From positions 1 to 64,000 of the forward strand of contig NZ_CAMFHB010000008.1 in assembly GCF_945952055.1 (NCBI RefSeq): DNA of 64,000 nt, read 5' to 3'. The DNA is from an uncultured Alsobacter sp. (GTDB lineage Bacteria > Pseudomonadota > Alphaproteobacteria > Rhizobiales > Beijerinckiaceae). The notes beneath the pieces are model-generated. The model worked only from the letters and a program-made list of their open reading frames with translations, ran no database searches and had not been told where the DNA came from. Of the stretch, positions 44,622-54,082 are shown one piece after another (position 1 is the first letter of the stretch; each line of letters begins with the position of its first letter). A program made the position numbers and the translations under genes.

Positions 44622-45836
44622 TCAGGTGAAGGCGGAGTAGGCGCCGCCGATGAAGGTGACGAGCGTCGAGGTCGCCCCGAGCTCGATGACGACCAGGTCC
44701 TTGGCGTTGGGCGTGGCCGAAAGGCCCGGGACCAGGCCCGAAGCCGACTGCGAGCCCGCCGGCCAGGCGGTGCGCTGGATCTGCCGGTTGCCGACGTTGT
44801 CCTGCTGCACGACCAGCTCGATGCGTCGGTTCGTTCCGGCGAGCGGCCGGTTGAGGAACACGAGGCTGGTGATGTCCGTGGTGAGCGGGCCGACGTTGAA
44901 GGTCTGGCCGAGCGCCAGATCGATGGTCAGCACGCCGGCCACCGGCGTGATGTTCACCTGGGCGTAGGTCGGCGGCACGTTGCCGGCGGCCTGGCGCTGG
45001 GTGTTGAGGGTCGCGGTCGGCGCGTTCGTCGTCGCGCTGCCGAGGTCCGGCACGACCGTCTCGTTCAGCGTGACGTTGCCGATCTCGTACTCGGTTTCGG
45101 TCTGGTTGGTGCCATATTCCACCGTGAAGTGGATGTCGCGGCGGTAGATCCCCTCCAGCTCGGGCGTGTCGATGCTCGACGTCCCGAAATACAGGATGCG
45201 GGCGCCCGACCCGTCCGGCATGGACAGGAAATTCAGCGCGGCCAGGCCGGCGTCCACCGCGCTCCCGATGGCCGCGCGCTGCGCGGGGGAAGTCGCCCAG
45301 ACGGACACCTGGAAGCGCTGCTCCTGCCGGCGGATCTCGCGCAGCGCCTGCCCTGCCCCGCGGATCGAGGCCGCGACCCTCGTGCTCGAAGACCAGGACA
45401 CGGCGGCGCCGGCCGAGGAGCCGCCGGTGAGCGTGGCGATCGCCGTGGCGATGGTGGCCAGCGTGTCGCCGGCCTGGACCGCGTAGACGAAGGCCGTGCC
45501 GTTGACGGTGAGGTGGACGTTCTGCGGCACGGAGACCGTGCCGCCCAGCGTCAGGCCCGCGCCCGCGACCGTGACGGTCAGCGTGGTGGTCGGGCCCGTG
45601 ATCTTCTTCCACTCGCGCGGCAGGCGGGTGGTGCGCCGCGAGGCGCCGGCGACCGTGTAGACCGAGACGTTGACGATGCCCTGCGGGATGTCGCGGTTGA
45701 GGTCGTTGGGCTTGGGCCAGCCGGCGAAGATGCGGGCGCTGTCGCCGGTCAGCGAGGGCTGGCCGGTGCCGTTGGGGTAGAGGATGGCGGCGATCTGGCT
45801 GACGAGCGTGTTCTCGACGTCATGGATGTCGGCCAC
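44622..45836 (-). CDS. Phage tail/structural hypothetical protein
   Basis: MADIHDVENTLVSQIAAILYPNGTGQPSLTGDSARIFAGWPKPNDLNRDIPQGIVNVSVYTV... Confidence 0.65.
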   Translation of the reverse strand: MADIHDVENTLVSQIAAILYPNGTGQPSLTGDSARIFAGWPKPNDLNRDIPQGIVNVSVYTVAGASRRTTRLPREWKKITGPTTTLTVTVAGAGLTLGGTVSVPQNVHLTVNGTAFVYAVQAGDTLATIATAIATLTGGSSAGAAVSWSSSTRVAASIRGAGQALREIRRQEQRFQVSVWATSPAQRAAIGSAVDAGLAALNFLSMPDGSGARILYFGTSSIDTPELEGIYRRDIHFTVEYGTNQTETEYEIGNVTLNETVVPDLGSATTNAPTATLNTQRQAAGNVPPTYAQVNITPVAGVLTIDLALGQTFNVGPLTTDITSLVFLNRPLAGTNRRIELVVQQDNVGNRQIQRTAWPAGSQSASGLVPGLSATPNAKDLVVIELGATSTLVTFIGGAYSAFT

Positions 45837-45837
45837 G

Positions 45838-46188
45838 TCACGCCTCCAGCTGCTTGCACCGGCAGCGGTAGCCGAGCGAGTTCCAGTAGGCCGCGCCGAC
45901 CTGGTAGCGGTTGCCCAGCTCGTCCACGATGACGTCGCGGTTCTGGATCTGGCCGTTGGTGGCGTCGGGGATGAAGATGGACCAGTTCGCCCCGCCCTCG
46001 GTGTCGGCGGGCAGCGCCAGGTCCATGCGCGACGCCTTGCCCTTTTCTTGGATCGAGGCGCGCAGGCCCGACAGGATCACGGTTTCGTTATCCGACAGCG
46101 TGCCCTGGTAGGCGATGGCCCCGAACCCCGACGAGGGGACCGGCCGCCGCACCGAGACGGTGCGCGGGTAGATGAAGCTCCCGGCCAT
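45838..46188 (-). CDS. Head-closure / tail-joining type protein
   Basis: IYPRTVSVRRPVPSSGFGAIAYQGTLSDNETVILSGLRASIQEKGK...VIVDELGNRYQVGAAYWNSLGYRCRCKQLEA. Confidence 0.6.
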   Translation of the reverse strand: MAGSFIYPRTVSVRRPVPSSGFGAIAYQGTLSDNETVILSGLRASIQEKGKASRMDLALPADTEGGANWSIFIPDATNGQIQNRDVIVDELGNRYQVGAAYWNSLGYRCRCKQLEA

Positions 46189-46199
46189 GCCAGTCTCCG

Positions 46200-47111
46200 T
46201 CAGATGAAGGCGCGGATCCGGAAGGGATCGAGGCTGGCCTTGGTGTCGGTGTCGAGCAGCGTGTCGGAGAAGCGCCGGATCTCGGTGTCGCCGGCCCGGT
46301 AGAGCTGGATGTTGCCGGAGATCTCGCTGATGCTCTGGAGCTGCGAGACGATCTTGGCCGTGGCCGACTTGACCGCGGCGGGGATCTGGGTGTCGGGGAA
46401 GCCCGCCAGGTAGCGGACCTTGGCGTCGGTCCAGGGCGCCAGCATCATGCCGACCGGCAGGAACACCTGGGCGGCCTGCGCGTCGACGCCGCACTGCGTC
46501 ACGTCGATCGCATTCCAGACCGGCACGCCGCCGACCTGCTGGACCATGGAGATGAGCGCATAGTCGCTGCTCACGCCGTAGAGGCTCTCGGAGCGGCGCG
46601 GGTAGCCGTAGCGGCCCATGGCCGACATGACGCGCACCAGCGGGGAGCGCATGACGGGCACGATGTTGCGCCGCGCCGGTAGCACGCGGACCTCGGTGAT
46701 CGTCAGGCCGAACTCGGCCGTGACGCCCGCGGCGTGGGCATTGACGACCTTGGCGAGGGTCACGGTCGTGCCGGAGACGGCCGACACGATGCAGGCCTCG
46801 GCCTTGCCGCTCACCCCGCGCTCGAGGACGATGACATCGCCGACGAGGTCCTGGGTGCAGAGCCAAGCGGGCATGTTCGCCAGCGCGACATTGGTCCCGG
46901 CAGCGATGGCGCCTGGAAGGGCCACGGAGGCGGACGGATCCGCTCCGGTCATCCAGCCCGGCGAGCCATCGCTGCCGGCCGTCCACAGCACGCCCTCCGG
47001 TCGCCCGATGGCCGCGTCGACGATGACGGAGGCCTGCACGACCTGCTGCGCCGTGGCATTCGGGATGCCGTAGGTCGCATAGTCGCCGGGGGCGAGATAG
47101 CTGGAGGGCAT
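46200..47111 (-). CDS. Head-tail connector-like phage protein
   Basis: MPSSYLAPGDYATYGIPNATAQQVVQASVIVDAAIGRPEGVLW...; between capsid and tail genes. Confidence 0.6.
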   Translation of the reverse strand: MPSSYLAPGDYATYGIPNATAQQVVQASVIVDAAIGRPEGVLWTAGSDGSPGWMTGADPSASVALPGAIAAGTNVALANMPAWLCTQDLVGDVIVLERGVSGKAEACIVSAVSGTTVTLAKVVNAHAAGVTAEFGLTITEVRVLPARRNIVPVMRSPLVRVMSAMGRYGYPRRSESLYGVSSDYALISMVQQVGGVPVWNAIDVTQCGVDAQAAQVFLPVGMMLAPWTDAKVRYLAGFPDTQIPAAVKSATAKIVSQLQSISEISGNIQLYRAGDTEIRRFSDTLLDTDTKASLDPFRIRAFI

Positions 47112-47118
47112 GGGGACC

Positions 47119-47514
47119 TCACGCGGCGTTCATGAGGAACGCGAAGTTGGCGATGGTGGCGACCGACCCGGCCGAGTTCGCGATCTGCACCCGGAAGTAG
47201 GCGAAGGGCAGGTTGTCGGTGATGTTGAGGGTCGCCTGCGTGTTCGCGGTGATGGCGACCGACGAGGGCGCGCCCTGCGGCAGAGCGCCGGCCGCGTCGA
47301 GGTAGCGGGTGATGGTCAGCGTGCCGGCCTGGTTCATCTTGATCGCGGCGCCGATCGCCTTGAAGCCATCGGCGCACAGGATGCCGCTGTCATAGCTCGA
47401 GGACGCGGGGATCGAGGCGCCCGGCGCGACGGCGGCCGGGTAGCACTGGACGACGGGGCCGTATGCCCCCGGTTCCCAGAACCCGGAAAGCTGCTGGCTG
47501 GAAACGAAGGGCAT
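47119..47514 (-). CDS. Phage structural hypothetical protein
   Basis: Intact ORF MPFVSSQQLSGFWEPGAYGPVVQCYPAAVAPGASIPASSSYDSG... Confidence 0.5.
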   Translation of the reverse strand: MPFVSSQQLSGFWEPGAYGPVVQCYPAAVAPGASIPASSSYDSGILCADGFKAIGAAIKMNQAGTLTITRYLDAAGALPQGAPSSVAITANTQATLNITDNLPFAYFRVQIANSAGSVATIANFAFLMNAA

Positions 47515-47527
47515 AGGGGTCTCCCTG

Positions 47528-47812
47528 TCAGAAGGCGAGGACGGGCTGCTCGATCTCGGGCTCCGGGTAGAGGAGCGAGGTCTTGCGGGCGAGCTTGGTC
47601 TTGAGGAGGTAGCGGCCGATTTCGTCGTCCACCTCGGCGGCCCCGTCGATGAACGTGACGACGAAGTTCAGGGGGCGATTGTTGCTGTCGACCCAGGACG
47701 CGGGAACGTCGGTCTCGCCGAACAGCTCCTGGGTGTGGGCGGCCGGGCAGATGCTCATGAGGTGCGTGGGCTGCACCGGGCGGCTGCCGTCGTGGGGAAG
47801 ATAGACCTTCAT
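47528..47812 (-). CDS. Phage hypothetical protein
   Basis: MKVYLPHDGSRPVQPTHLMSICPAAHTQELFGETDVPASWVDSNNRPLNFVVTFIDGAAEVDDEIGRYLLKTKLARKTSLLY. Confidence 0.6.
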   Translation of the reverse strand: MKVYLPHDGSRPVQPTHLMSICPAAHTQELFGETDVPASWVDSNNRPLNFVVTFIDGAAEVDDEIGRYLLKTKLARKTSLLYPEPEIEQPVLAF

Positions 47813-47843
47813 GGGGGCGGGGTCCTATCGCAGGCGTTGAACG

Positions 47844-47874
47844 AAAAAGGCCCCGGCGGTGAAGCCGGGGCCTT
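47844..47874 (-). terminator. Intra-operon terminator/attenuator after the capsid gene
   Basis: Minus strand AAGGCCCCGGC-TTCACC-GCCGGGGCCTTTTT. Confidence 0.8.
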
Positions 47875-47905
47875 CGGTGGGGGTAGGCGTAGGCTCAGTC
47901 AGCGA

Positions 47906-48913
47906 TCAGGGCCGCTGGACCGCGACCACCGCGTGAGCGTAGGACGGGGCCTTGGCGATGATCGCGCTGAACTGGATGCCGACGTACTGGCCGAGCAGGT
48001 TGGCCAGCAGGCCGAGCTGGAAGATGCGCGGGTTCGGGTTGCCGTCGCCATTGTGGACGAACGGCATCTCGACCTGGCTCTCCGAGAGGATGACCGCGTA
48101 GTAGTTCTTGTTGCCGGCGGCCGGGGCGGAGAAGCCATAGGCGGCGCCCGAGCTGGTCGGCACGAACGGCTCGGGGATGATCGGCAGCGGGCCGGCCTGG
48201 GTGTTGATCGCCGGGACGGTGACGCCCGGGACGACCTCGACGGTGGCCATGGTGACGTTGCCGGCCTTCGCCTCGCGGTCCAGGTAGTCGCCCAGGATCG
48301 GGTTGACGACGATGACCGAGGGGCGGACGGCGTAGGTCACGTTGGCGACCATCGCGGCGACCTGCGCCTTGAGGCCGTCGACGATGGACGCGCCGGGCGC
48401 GATGGTCGACTGCAGGGTGATCTGCGTGAGCAGGCCGACATACTGGATGGTGGTGGGCGTCGACAGCGAGGTGTCGTTGCCGCTCCAGATGTTGGAGGCC
48501 TGCAGGAGCAGGATCGAGTTGACGATGTCCTGGATGTCCTTCGCCTCGAGCGAGGCGAAGTTGCCCTGCATGCGCGTCACGTCCACGTCGAACAGGGAGA
48601 AGTTCGTCTGGTTCGTGAGGGCCTTGATCATGGCCGAGCGCTCGACGCGGGTCGGGCTGGTGGGCGTCGGCGCGATCGTGCGGGGATCCGTGAACGCGGC
48701 GGTCGCGATCGCGGTCTGCTCGAAGTAGCGGTGCGGGTGGCCGGTGGCCGGCACCTTGTTGATGCGCTGCAGGACGGGGGACGAGCGGCGGACGAGATCG
48801 AGGATCTCGCGCTCGTACATGTTGACCTCGATGGCACCGTTGCCGAGGAAGTCGGCAGCGGCCTGGAGGGTCGCGAACTGCGCCGGCGTACCGGCGATCG
48901 AAGAGCCACGCAT
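47906..48913 (-). CDS. Major capsid protein
   Basis: EVNMYEREILDLVRRSSPVLQRINKVPATGHPHRYFEQTAIATAAFTDPRTIAP...; position after protease/scaffold, followed by a terminator. Confidence 0.8.
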   Translation of the reverse strand: MRGSSIAGTPAQFATLQAAADFLGNGAIEVNMYEREILDLVRRSSPVLQRINKVPATGHPHRYFEQTAIATAAFTDPRTIAPTPTSPTRVERSAMIKALTNQTNFSLFDVDVTRMQGNFASLEAKDIQDIVNSILLLQASNIWSGNDTSLSTPTTIQYVGLLTQITLQSTIAPGASIVDGLKAQVAAMVANVTYAVRPSVIVVNPILGDYLDREAKAGNVTMATVEVVPGVTVPAINTQAGPLPIIPEPFVPTSSGAAYGFSAPAAGNKNYYAVILSESQVEMPFVHNGDGNPNPRIFQLGLLANLLGQYVGIQFSAIIAKAPSYAHAVVAVQRP

Positions 48914-48965
48914 GGCGGGCGGTCCTTTCAGGTGAGTGCGGTGCGGGCGAGATGACCGGCTGGGA

Positions 48966-50282
48966 TCAGCCGATCAGGCCTTCGCGCGACAGGGCCGTCT
49001 TGGCGGCGATGCGCTGCTCGGGGTTGAGGTTCGCCTTGGCGAGGACCTCGTCGAGCTTGGCGACGCTGATCTTCTCGCCATCGGCGAGGCTCAGGTCAGC
49101 GCGGGCCAGGATGGCGGTGATCGCCGGCGGCAGCGTCTTGCGCTCGGGAGCCGGGGCGGCCTTGGCGGCGGCAGCCGTCAGGTCCGCGATCTTCGTGTTG
49201 AGCGGCGCGACGGCAGCGTCCACGGCGGCCTTGACCGCAGCGGCGATGTCGGCGTCGGTCTTGGCAGCCGGCGCGGCCTGAGCCTGGACCGGGGCAGCCG
49301 GGGCACCGCGCAGGCTGGCCGCGGTGGCGCGGAGCTGCGAGGCGGCGTCCTTGAGGCCTTCCTTGTCGAGCTCCGCGGCCTCGGCCTCGAGCTTGTCGGC
49401 GCGGGCGAAGCGGGCAGCGGCGGTGGCCGCGGCGGCGTCCTGGGAGGCCTTCACGGCGGCGATGTCGGCCTCGACCTTGTCGAAGCGGGTGCCGAGAGCG
49501 CCGATGGCGTCGGCGATTTCCTTGAGATCCATGGGATCATACTCCTGCGTCTCCGCCTTGGAGGCGGCGAGCGAGGTTGAGGTGTAGGCGGCCTTGTCCT
49601 TGCGCAGGATCGAGGCGCCGGTGAACACGAGAGCCGTGATGGTCAGAGGGTCGGCCACCGGGTCGGCCACGTAGATGTTCTGGGCCTCGAACGAGAACCC
49701 GAGCGCATCCTTGAAGGCGCGAATGGCGTCCGCGGTCTCCGGAAAGTCGGCCGCGTAGATGAAGCCCTCGATGACGATCGCCCCGTCGACGATGTCGGCC
49801 CCGGTGATGAGGCCGACCTTGTTCTGGGGGTAGTGCCCGTCGAAGTCGAAGGTGGTGTTGACCGCCATGCCGAGCAGCGAAGGCAGCGCGGCGCGGGCGG
49901 CGTCGGAGGACAGGATGATGCGCCGGCCGCCCGACCCGCCAGGAGCGTTGTCGGAGGGCTCGTCGAGGCGCACCAGCACGCCCGAGAAGGGCATGCGGTT
50001 GGGGTGGTCGTCGGCCGGAGGCAGCTCCAGCGACATGGCCTGCACGGCCAGCGTCGGGAGGCGGTTCCAGCCGGCGGTGTCGACCTTGTGGGTGGCGGCC
50101 GCCGCGAGGATGCGGCGGCGGGCCGTGGCGCGCTCGGCGTCGGACAGGCCCTTGGCGGTGGAGACCGCCGTCCAGGCCATGCCCACGTGCTTGGCGTCGT
50201 GCAGCGGCAGGAGGCGCTTGCCGGGCACCGCGAAGGCGTCGGCCGGAAGCGCGTCCCGCTCGGCCTTGGTCAGTCCCGGCAT
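48966..50282 (-). CDS. Prohead protease with C-terminal scaffold-like coiled coil (fusion)
   Basis: N-terminal ALPADAFAVPGKRLLPLHDAKHVGMAW domain, central PFSGVLVRLDEPS...VGLITGADIVDGAIVIEGFIYAADFPE...LGFSFEAQNIYV, C-terminal long Ala/Lys/Glu helical region. Confidence 0.75.
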   Translation of the reverse strand: MPGLTKAERDALPADAFAVPGKRLLPLHDAKHVGMAWTAVSTAKGLSDAERATARRRILAAAATHKVDTAGWNRLPTLAVQAMSLELPPADDHPNRMPFSGVLVRLDEPSDNAPGGSGGRRIILSSDAARAALPSLLGMAVNTTFDFDGHYPQNKVGLITGADIVDGAIVIEGFIYAADFPETADAIRAFKDALGFSFEAQNIYVADPVADPLTITALVFTGASILRKDKAAYTSTSLAASKAETQEYDPMDLKEIADAIGALGTRFDKVEADIAAVKASQDAAAATAAARFARADKLEAEAAELDKEGLKDAASQLRATAASLRGAPAAPVQAQAAPAAKTDADIAAAVKAAVDAAVAPLNTKIADLTAAAAKAAPAPERKTLPPAITAILARADLSLADGEKISVAKLDEVLAKANLNPEQRIAAKTALSREGLIG

Positions 50283-50292
50283 GGCGATCTCC

Positions 50293-50718
50293 TCACAGGC
50301 CGTTGCAGATGCCGTTAATCAGCTCGCGGGCCGGGCCCGTGGCTGCGTCGCGCGCCGAAAGGCAGCAGCGCCGCACGTCGATGAGCGCGTTGTGGACCGT
50401 GGTCAGCAGCGCCGCGTTGGCGCTGTCGCCGTCGCTCTCCAGCCCGGCGATGGTCTTGTCGATCAGCGCCAAGAAGCCCGAGGCTTCGGAGGACGACACG
50501 GTCTCGCTCGCATCGCTCGTGGTGACGGTGACGTCCGCCCCCTCGGTCGAAGCGCCGGACGTGTCGGCGGCGCCGCCCTCGACGGTCGTGGCCGTCTGGT
50601 CCGCAGCGCCCGCGTCGGCGGCCTGCTGCGTGGCCGTGGCCTGGTCGGCGCCGGCCTGGTCGGCGGGGGCCGTGGTGTCGGCCGCCGCAGCGGCCTTGCT
50701 CTTGGGCGATCCGCTCAT
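50293..50718 (-). CDS. Acidic Ala/Thr/Asp-rich phage protein
   Basis: Intact ORF MSGSPKSKAAAAADTTAPADQAGADQATATQQ... Confidence 0.5.
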   Translation of the reverse strand: MSGSPKSKAAAAADTTAPADQAGADQATATQQAADAGAADQTATTVEGGAADTSGASTEGADVTVTTSDASETVSSSEASGFLALIDKTIAGLESDGDSANAALLTTVHNALIDVRRCCLSARDAATGPARELINGICNGL

Positions 50719-50725
50719 GGATGCC

Positions 50726-51037
50726 TCACGCGAAGACGGTCACGTCGAACGTGCCGGCTGCCAGGGTGTTGGCGGCCAGACGCGGCGCGAGGTTGACGGT
50801 GAAGCCCGTGGTGGTGCGGGCGGAGATCCACCAGGTGCAGTCCTGCCCGGGCGTGACGTGGACGGTGTAGGCCGCCGGCAGCGGCTCGTCGAAGGCGACG
50901 GCGGTGGCGACCGACTGGCCCGCGCCGCCGCCGATGGCGTTGGCGACGGCCTTCTTGATGGCGCAGATGAGCCGGTCCTGCTGGGCGAGCGCCTGCGCAG
51001 AGCCAGTCATCTCCACCCGCTGGATGGGAAGAGGCAT
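50726..51037 (-). CDS. Phage hypothetical protein
   Basis: MPLPIQRVEMTGSAQALAQQDRLICAIKKAVANAIGGGAGQSVATAV... Confidence 0.5.
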   Translation of the reverse strand: MPLPIQRVEMTGSAQALAQQDRLICAIKKAVANAIGGGAGQSVATAVAFDEPLPAAYTVHVTPGQDCTWWISARTTTGFTVNLAPRLAANTLAAGTFDVTVFA

Positions 51038-51050
51038 GAGAGGGTTCCTT

Positions 51051-52382
51051 TCAGTTGCCGAGGGCTCGGCTGTTCGCGCGTTCGGCCTGTTGCGCGGCCT
51101 GGTTGGCCGCCTCCTGCGCCACTTGGGCGTTGGCCTCGATCAGGAGCATGTCGGCAAACGGGCTGAGCGACGGCGCCATGCCGTTGAGCGCCCGGTGCTC
51201 GTTCGGGGTGATCGCGTTGGAGGCGTAGAGGGTGGCGTAGACGTTGGCCGCCTGCATCTCGTCCTCGCGGTCGAGGCCCAGCCAGGCGAACTCGAGCTGC
51301 GAGAAGCCCATGAGCCCCTGCACCGTCTCGCGCGTCAGGTAGGCCGCGATCATGTGGGCCATCGGCTTGATGGCCGACACCCAATCCCGGTCCTCGCCGA
51401 CTTCGGCGGTGTTCCGGTTCACGTCCCGCTCGACGCCGAGGTTCTGCGGCGACAAATCGAACGCGATGGCGATCTCGCTCTTGAGAAACTCCTGCCATTT
51501 CAGGAACAGGGCGTTGTCGCCGTCAGGGAAGAGCTTGAGGACCGAGTAGCCCCTGCCCTTCTCGCCCGAGGACTGCGAGCCGAAGATGGGCATCTGGCCC
51601 TGGCCCTCGACCTCGTGACGCCAGTAGTTGCGGAAGGCGGCCAGCGTCTCGGCGCTGGCGCTGTCGCCGATGTCGATCGCGATCGAGGGCCGTGCGTTCG
51701 ACGCGACGTTGCCGGCGAACTCGCCGACGCCCAGGATGCGGCTGATCGACTGGAAGGCCACCTCCAGCGGCCCGAGCCCGAACGGCGAGGCCGTCGAGGG
51801 GTTGGGCTTGAGGTAGATCAGCTCGTCGGAGCGCAGCAGGATCGACTTGCCGGCCGTGTAGGCCGCGTTGTAGCCGATGGTCTGCTGGTAGCGCGCCTCG
51901 TTCGGATCGCCGGTCCAGGCCGGGAAGAGCTGGATCGACAGGCCGTCGACCGGCCACATCCAGAGCGGCCGGATGGGATCGCCGCCCAGGCGCTGCTCGA
52001 TGGCGCCGGCGCCGCAGCAGATGTCCTCGATCACCTGCTCGATGAGGCTGTGGAAGCTGTCATCGTTGTTGGGGTTGCGCAGGCAGCCGGTGAGGAGGTC
52101 GATCTGGCGCTGCAGCTCGGGGTTGACGTCGATGCCCTTGACCGGCCGGATCTCCCAATCGAGCAGCTTGATCGGGTTCTTGAGCGCGTTGATGGCGCGC
52201 CGCGCGTAGGGCGTGCGGGAGAAGGCCCGCAGGTTGCGGGGCGTGGGCTTGAAGGCGGCGCGCTTCTGGTTGATCGGGCCGAGGCCGACCTGGTTGAAGA
52301 GCGGGTAGGCCGAGGTGTCGCGCTCGGGCGCAGCGCGGCGCCGGCCAGCGCCTCGCCGCTTGAAGAAGTCGAGGATTGCCAT
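51051..52382 (-). CDS. Portal protein
   Basis: TPRNLRAFSRTPYARRAINALKNPIKLLDWEIRPVKG...EQRLGGDPIRPLWMWPVDGLSIQLFPAW...AIAFDLSPQNLGVERDVNRNTAE. Start trimmed to MAILDFF. Confidence 0.85.
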   Translation of the reverse strand: MAILDFFKRRGAGRRRAAPERDTSAYPLFNQVGLGPINQKRAAFKPTPRNLRAFSRTPYARRAINALKNPIKLLDWEIRPVKGIDVNPELQRQIDLLTGCLRNPNNDDSFHSLIEQVIEDICCGAGAIEQRLGGDPIRPLWMWPVDGLSIQLFPAWTGDPNEARYQQTIGYNAAYTAGKSILLRSDELIYLKPNPSTASPFGLGPLEVAFQSISRILGVGEFAGNVASNARPSIAIDIGDSASAETLAAFRNYWRHEVEGQGQMPIFGSQSSGEKGRGYSVLKLFPDGDNALFLKWQEFLKSEIAIAFDLSPQNLGVERDVNRNTAEVGEDRDWVSAIKPMAHMIAAYLTRETVQGLMGFSQLEFAWLGLDREDEMQAANVYATLYASNAITPNEHRALNGMAPSLSPFADMLLIEANAQVAQEAANQAAQQAERANSRALGN

Positions 52383-52393
52383 GAGCGGTCCTG

Positions 52394-53935
52394 TCAGCCG
52401 AACAGAGGTTTGCGTGAAGGCGCCGCGAGGGCGTTGTAGGCGTCGGAGGTCGCGTCCACCTGGTCGTCGTGGCGCCCCTTCGGGAACACCTTGAGCTCGT
52501 CGAGGTAGTCGCGGTTCCAGGGCCCTTCGAGCAGCCGCACGTTGCCGGCCTCGGCCTGCGCCGAGAACGGCCGCGCACGGACGTCCTTCGCGCCGGTCGG
52601 GGCGACGATGCGCACGTCGAAGCCGGCCAGCAGGCGGACCAGCGACTGCGCCCAGGCCTTGCCGGCGGCGCCGGGGTCCTGCGGCAGCGTGATGGTCACG
52701 TCGTAGCCGTCGGTGATGGCGGTCTGCTTCATGACCGCCTCGACCTCGAGCGCGGTGCCGCGCAGGCGCACGACGTGCTCGACGGTGACGAAGCCCAGCG
52801 CGTCGATGGCCAGCAGCGCGCCGACCGTCCAGTCGGGATCGGTGCCCTGCTTTTCCTCCGAGCTGGCGAGGTCCCACGCGCGGACGCGGCGCACCGGGAC
52901 CGGCGCGGCCTTGATGATCGGGAACCAGGCGAGCTTGAAGAAGCCGCCCTCGCGCGGCGCCGGGCGCTGCTGCACCTGGCCGGCGAAGGCGTAGGAGCCG
53001 AGCCGGGTGAGCCACTCGCCCAGCACGGTCGCGGGGTAGCGCTCAGGCCACAGCGGCTCGCCCTCGACGGTGCGAGGGTCGGCCCAGAGCTTGCCCTTGT
53101 CGGCGCCGTAGCGGTGCCTGACGGTCGTGGTGACGGGCGTCGGGTGCTTCGTCTCGTACTCGCCCGGCAGGCACAGATGCGTCCAGCCGGTCTCGCTGGC
53201 CAGGATGTGGCCGCACATGTCGTTCTCGTGGACGCGCTGCATGATCACGATGAACGCGCCGTTGATCGCGTCGTTGAGACGGGTCGGGACGGCCTCGGTC
53301 CACCAGGTCAGCACCGCCTGGCGCTGCACGTCGCTCTCGGTGTTGACCACGTTGTGCGGGTCGTCGATCACGAAGATGTCGGCGCCGTGGCCGGTCAGCA
53401 CGCCGTCCGAGGACGTGGCCAGGCGCGCGCCGCCGCGCGTGTTCTCGTAGTAGGTCTTGGTGTTCTGGTCGGCCGCGAAGGTGACGCGGCCGAGACCGCC
53501 CGGGCCGTTGCCCCAGTTGTTCTGGTACCACTCGCTGTCCATCAGGCGACGCGCCTTGACGTTGTCGCGGATGGTCAGGTCCTTGTTGTAGGACGCGAAG
53601 ATGAACTTCACGCCCGGGCCGCGCCAGGTGCCCGGCCGGATCGGCAGGTTGTGGCCGACCTTGTCGGGATCGGGGTTCTGCGCCCAGCTCCAGGCCGGGA
53701 AGAACACGCCCGCGCCCAGCGACTTCATGTGCCGCGGCGGGATGTTGATGATGAGCCGCTTGATCTCCCGGTCGGCCACGGCCGCCAGGTGATCGGTGAT
53801 CGCGTCAACGTGCCAGTTCGACGCGAACGGGTTCGTCTCGACATGGCGCCAGCCCTGCCGGATGAACTCGGGCAGGTGCTGCTCGGCCTGGACGCGCCGC
53901 ATCTGGCGCAGCTGCTCGTCGAGCATCCCGGCCAT
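52394..53935 (-). CDS. terL: Terminase large subunit
   Basis: IINIPPRHMKSLGAGVFFPAWSWAQNP...GHGADIFVIDDPHNVVNTESDVQRQAVLTWW...RVRAWDLASSEEKQGTDPDWTVGALL. Confidence 0.93.
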   Translation of the reverse strand: MAGMLDEQLRQMRRVQAEQHLPEFIRQGWRHVETNPFASNWHVDAITDHLAAVADREIKRLIINIPPRHMKSLGAGVFFPAWSWAQNPDPDKVGHNLPIRPGTWRGPGVKFIFASYNKDLTIRDNVKARRLMDSEWYQNNWGNGPGGLGRVTFAADQNTKTYYENTRGGARLATSSDGVLTGHGADIFVIDDPHNVVNTESDVQRQAVLTWWTEAVPTRLNDAINGAFIVIMQRVHENDMCGHILASETGWTHLCLPGEYETKHPTPVTTTVRHRYGADKGKLWADPRTVEGEPLWPERYPATVLGEWLTRLGSYAFAGQVQQRPAPREGGFFKLAWFPIIKAAPVPVRRVRAWDLASSEEKQGTDPDWTVGALLAIDALGFVTVEHVVRLRGTALEVEAVMKQTAITDGYDVTITLPQDPGAAGKAWAQSLVRLLAGFDVRIVAPTGAKDVRARPFSAQAEAGNVRLLEGPWNRDYLDELKVFPKGRHDDQVDATSDAYNALAAPSRKPLFG

Positions 53936-54082
53936 CAGATGCCCCGCGAGTCCACTTTGCCGCCTTGTTCGTCAGAACGAACGGGCTTGTTGCGCTTTTC
54001 GGCGTCGAGGCGGTTCCAGTGTGGTCTCCCCAACTAGGCGATACGACCACACCCGCGGACTGAAATACCGGACGATGCGGCA

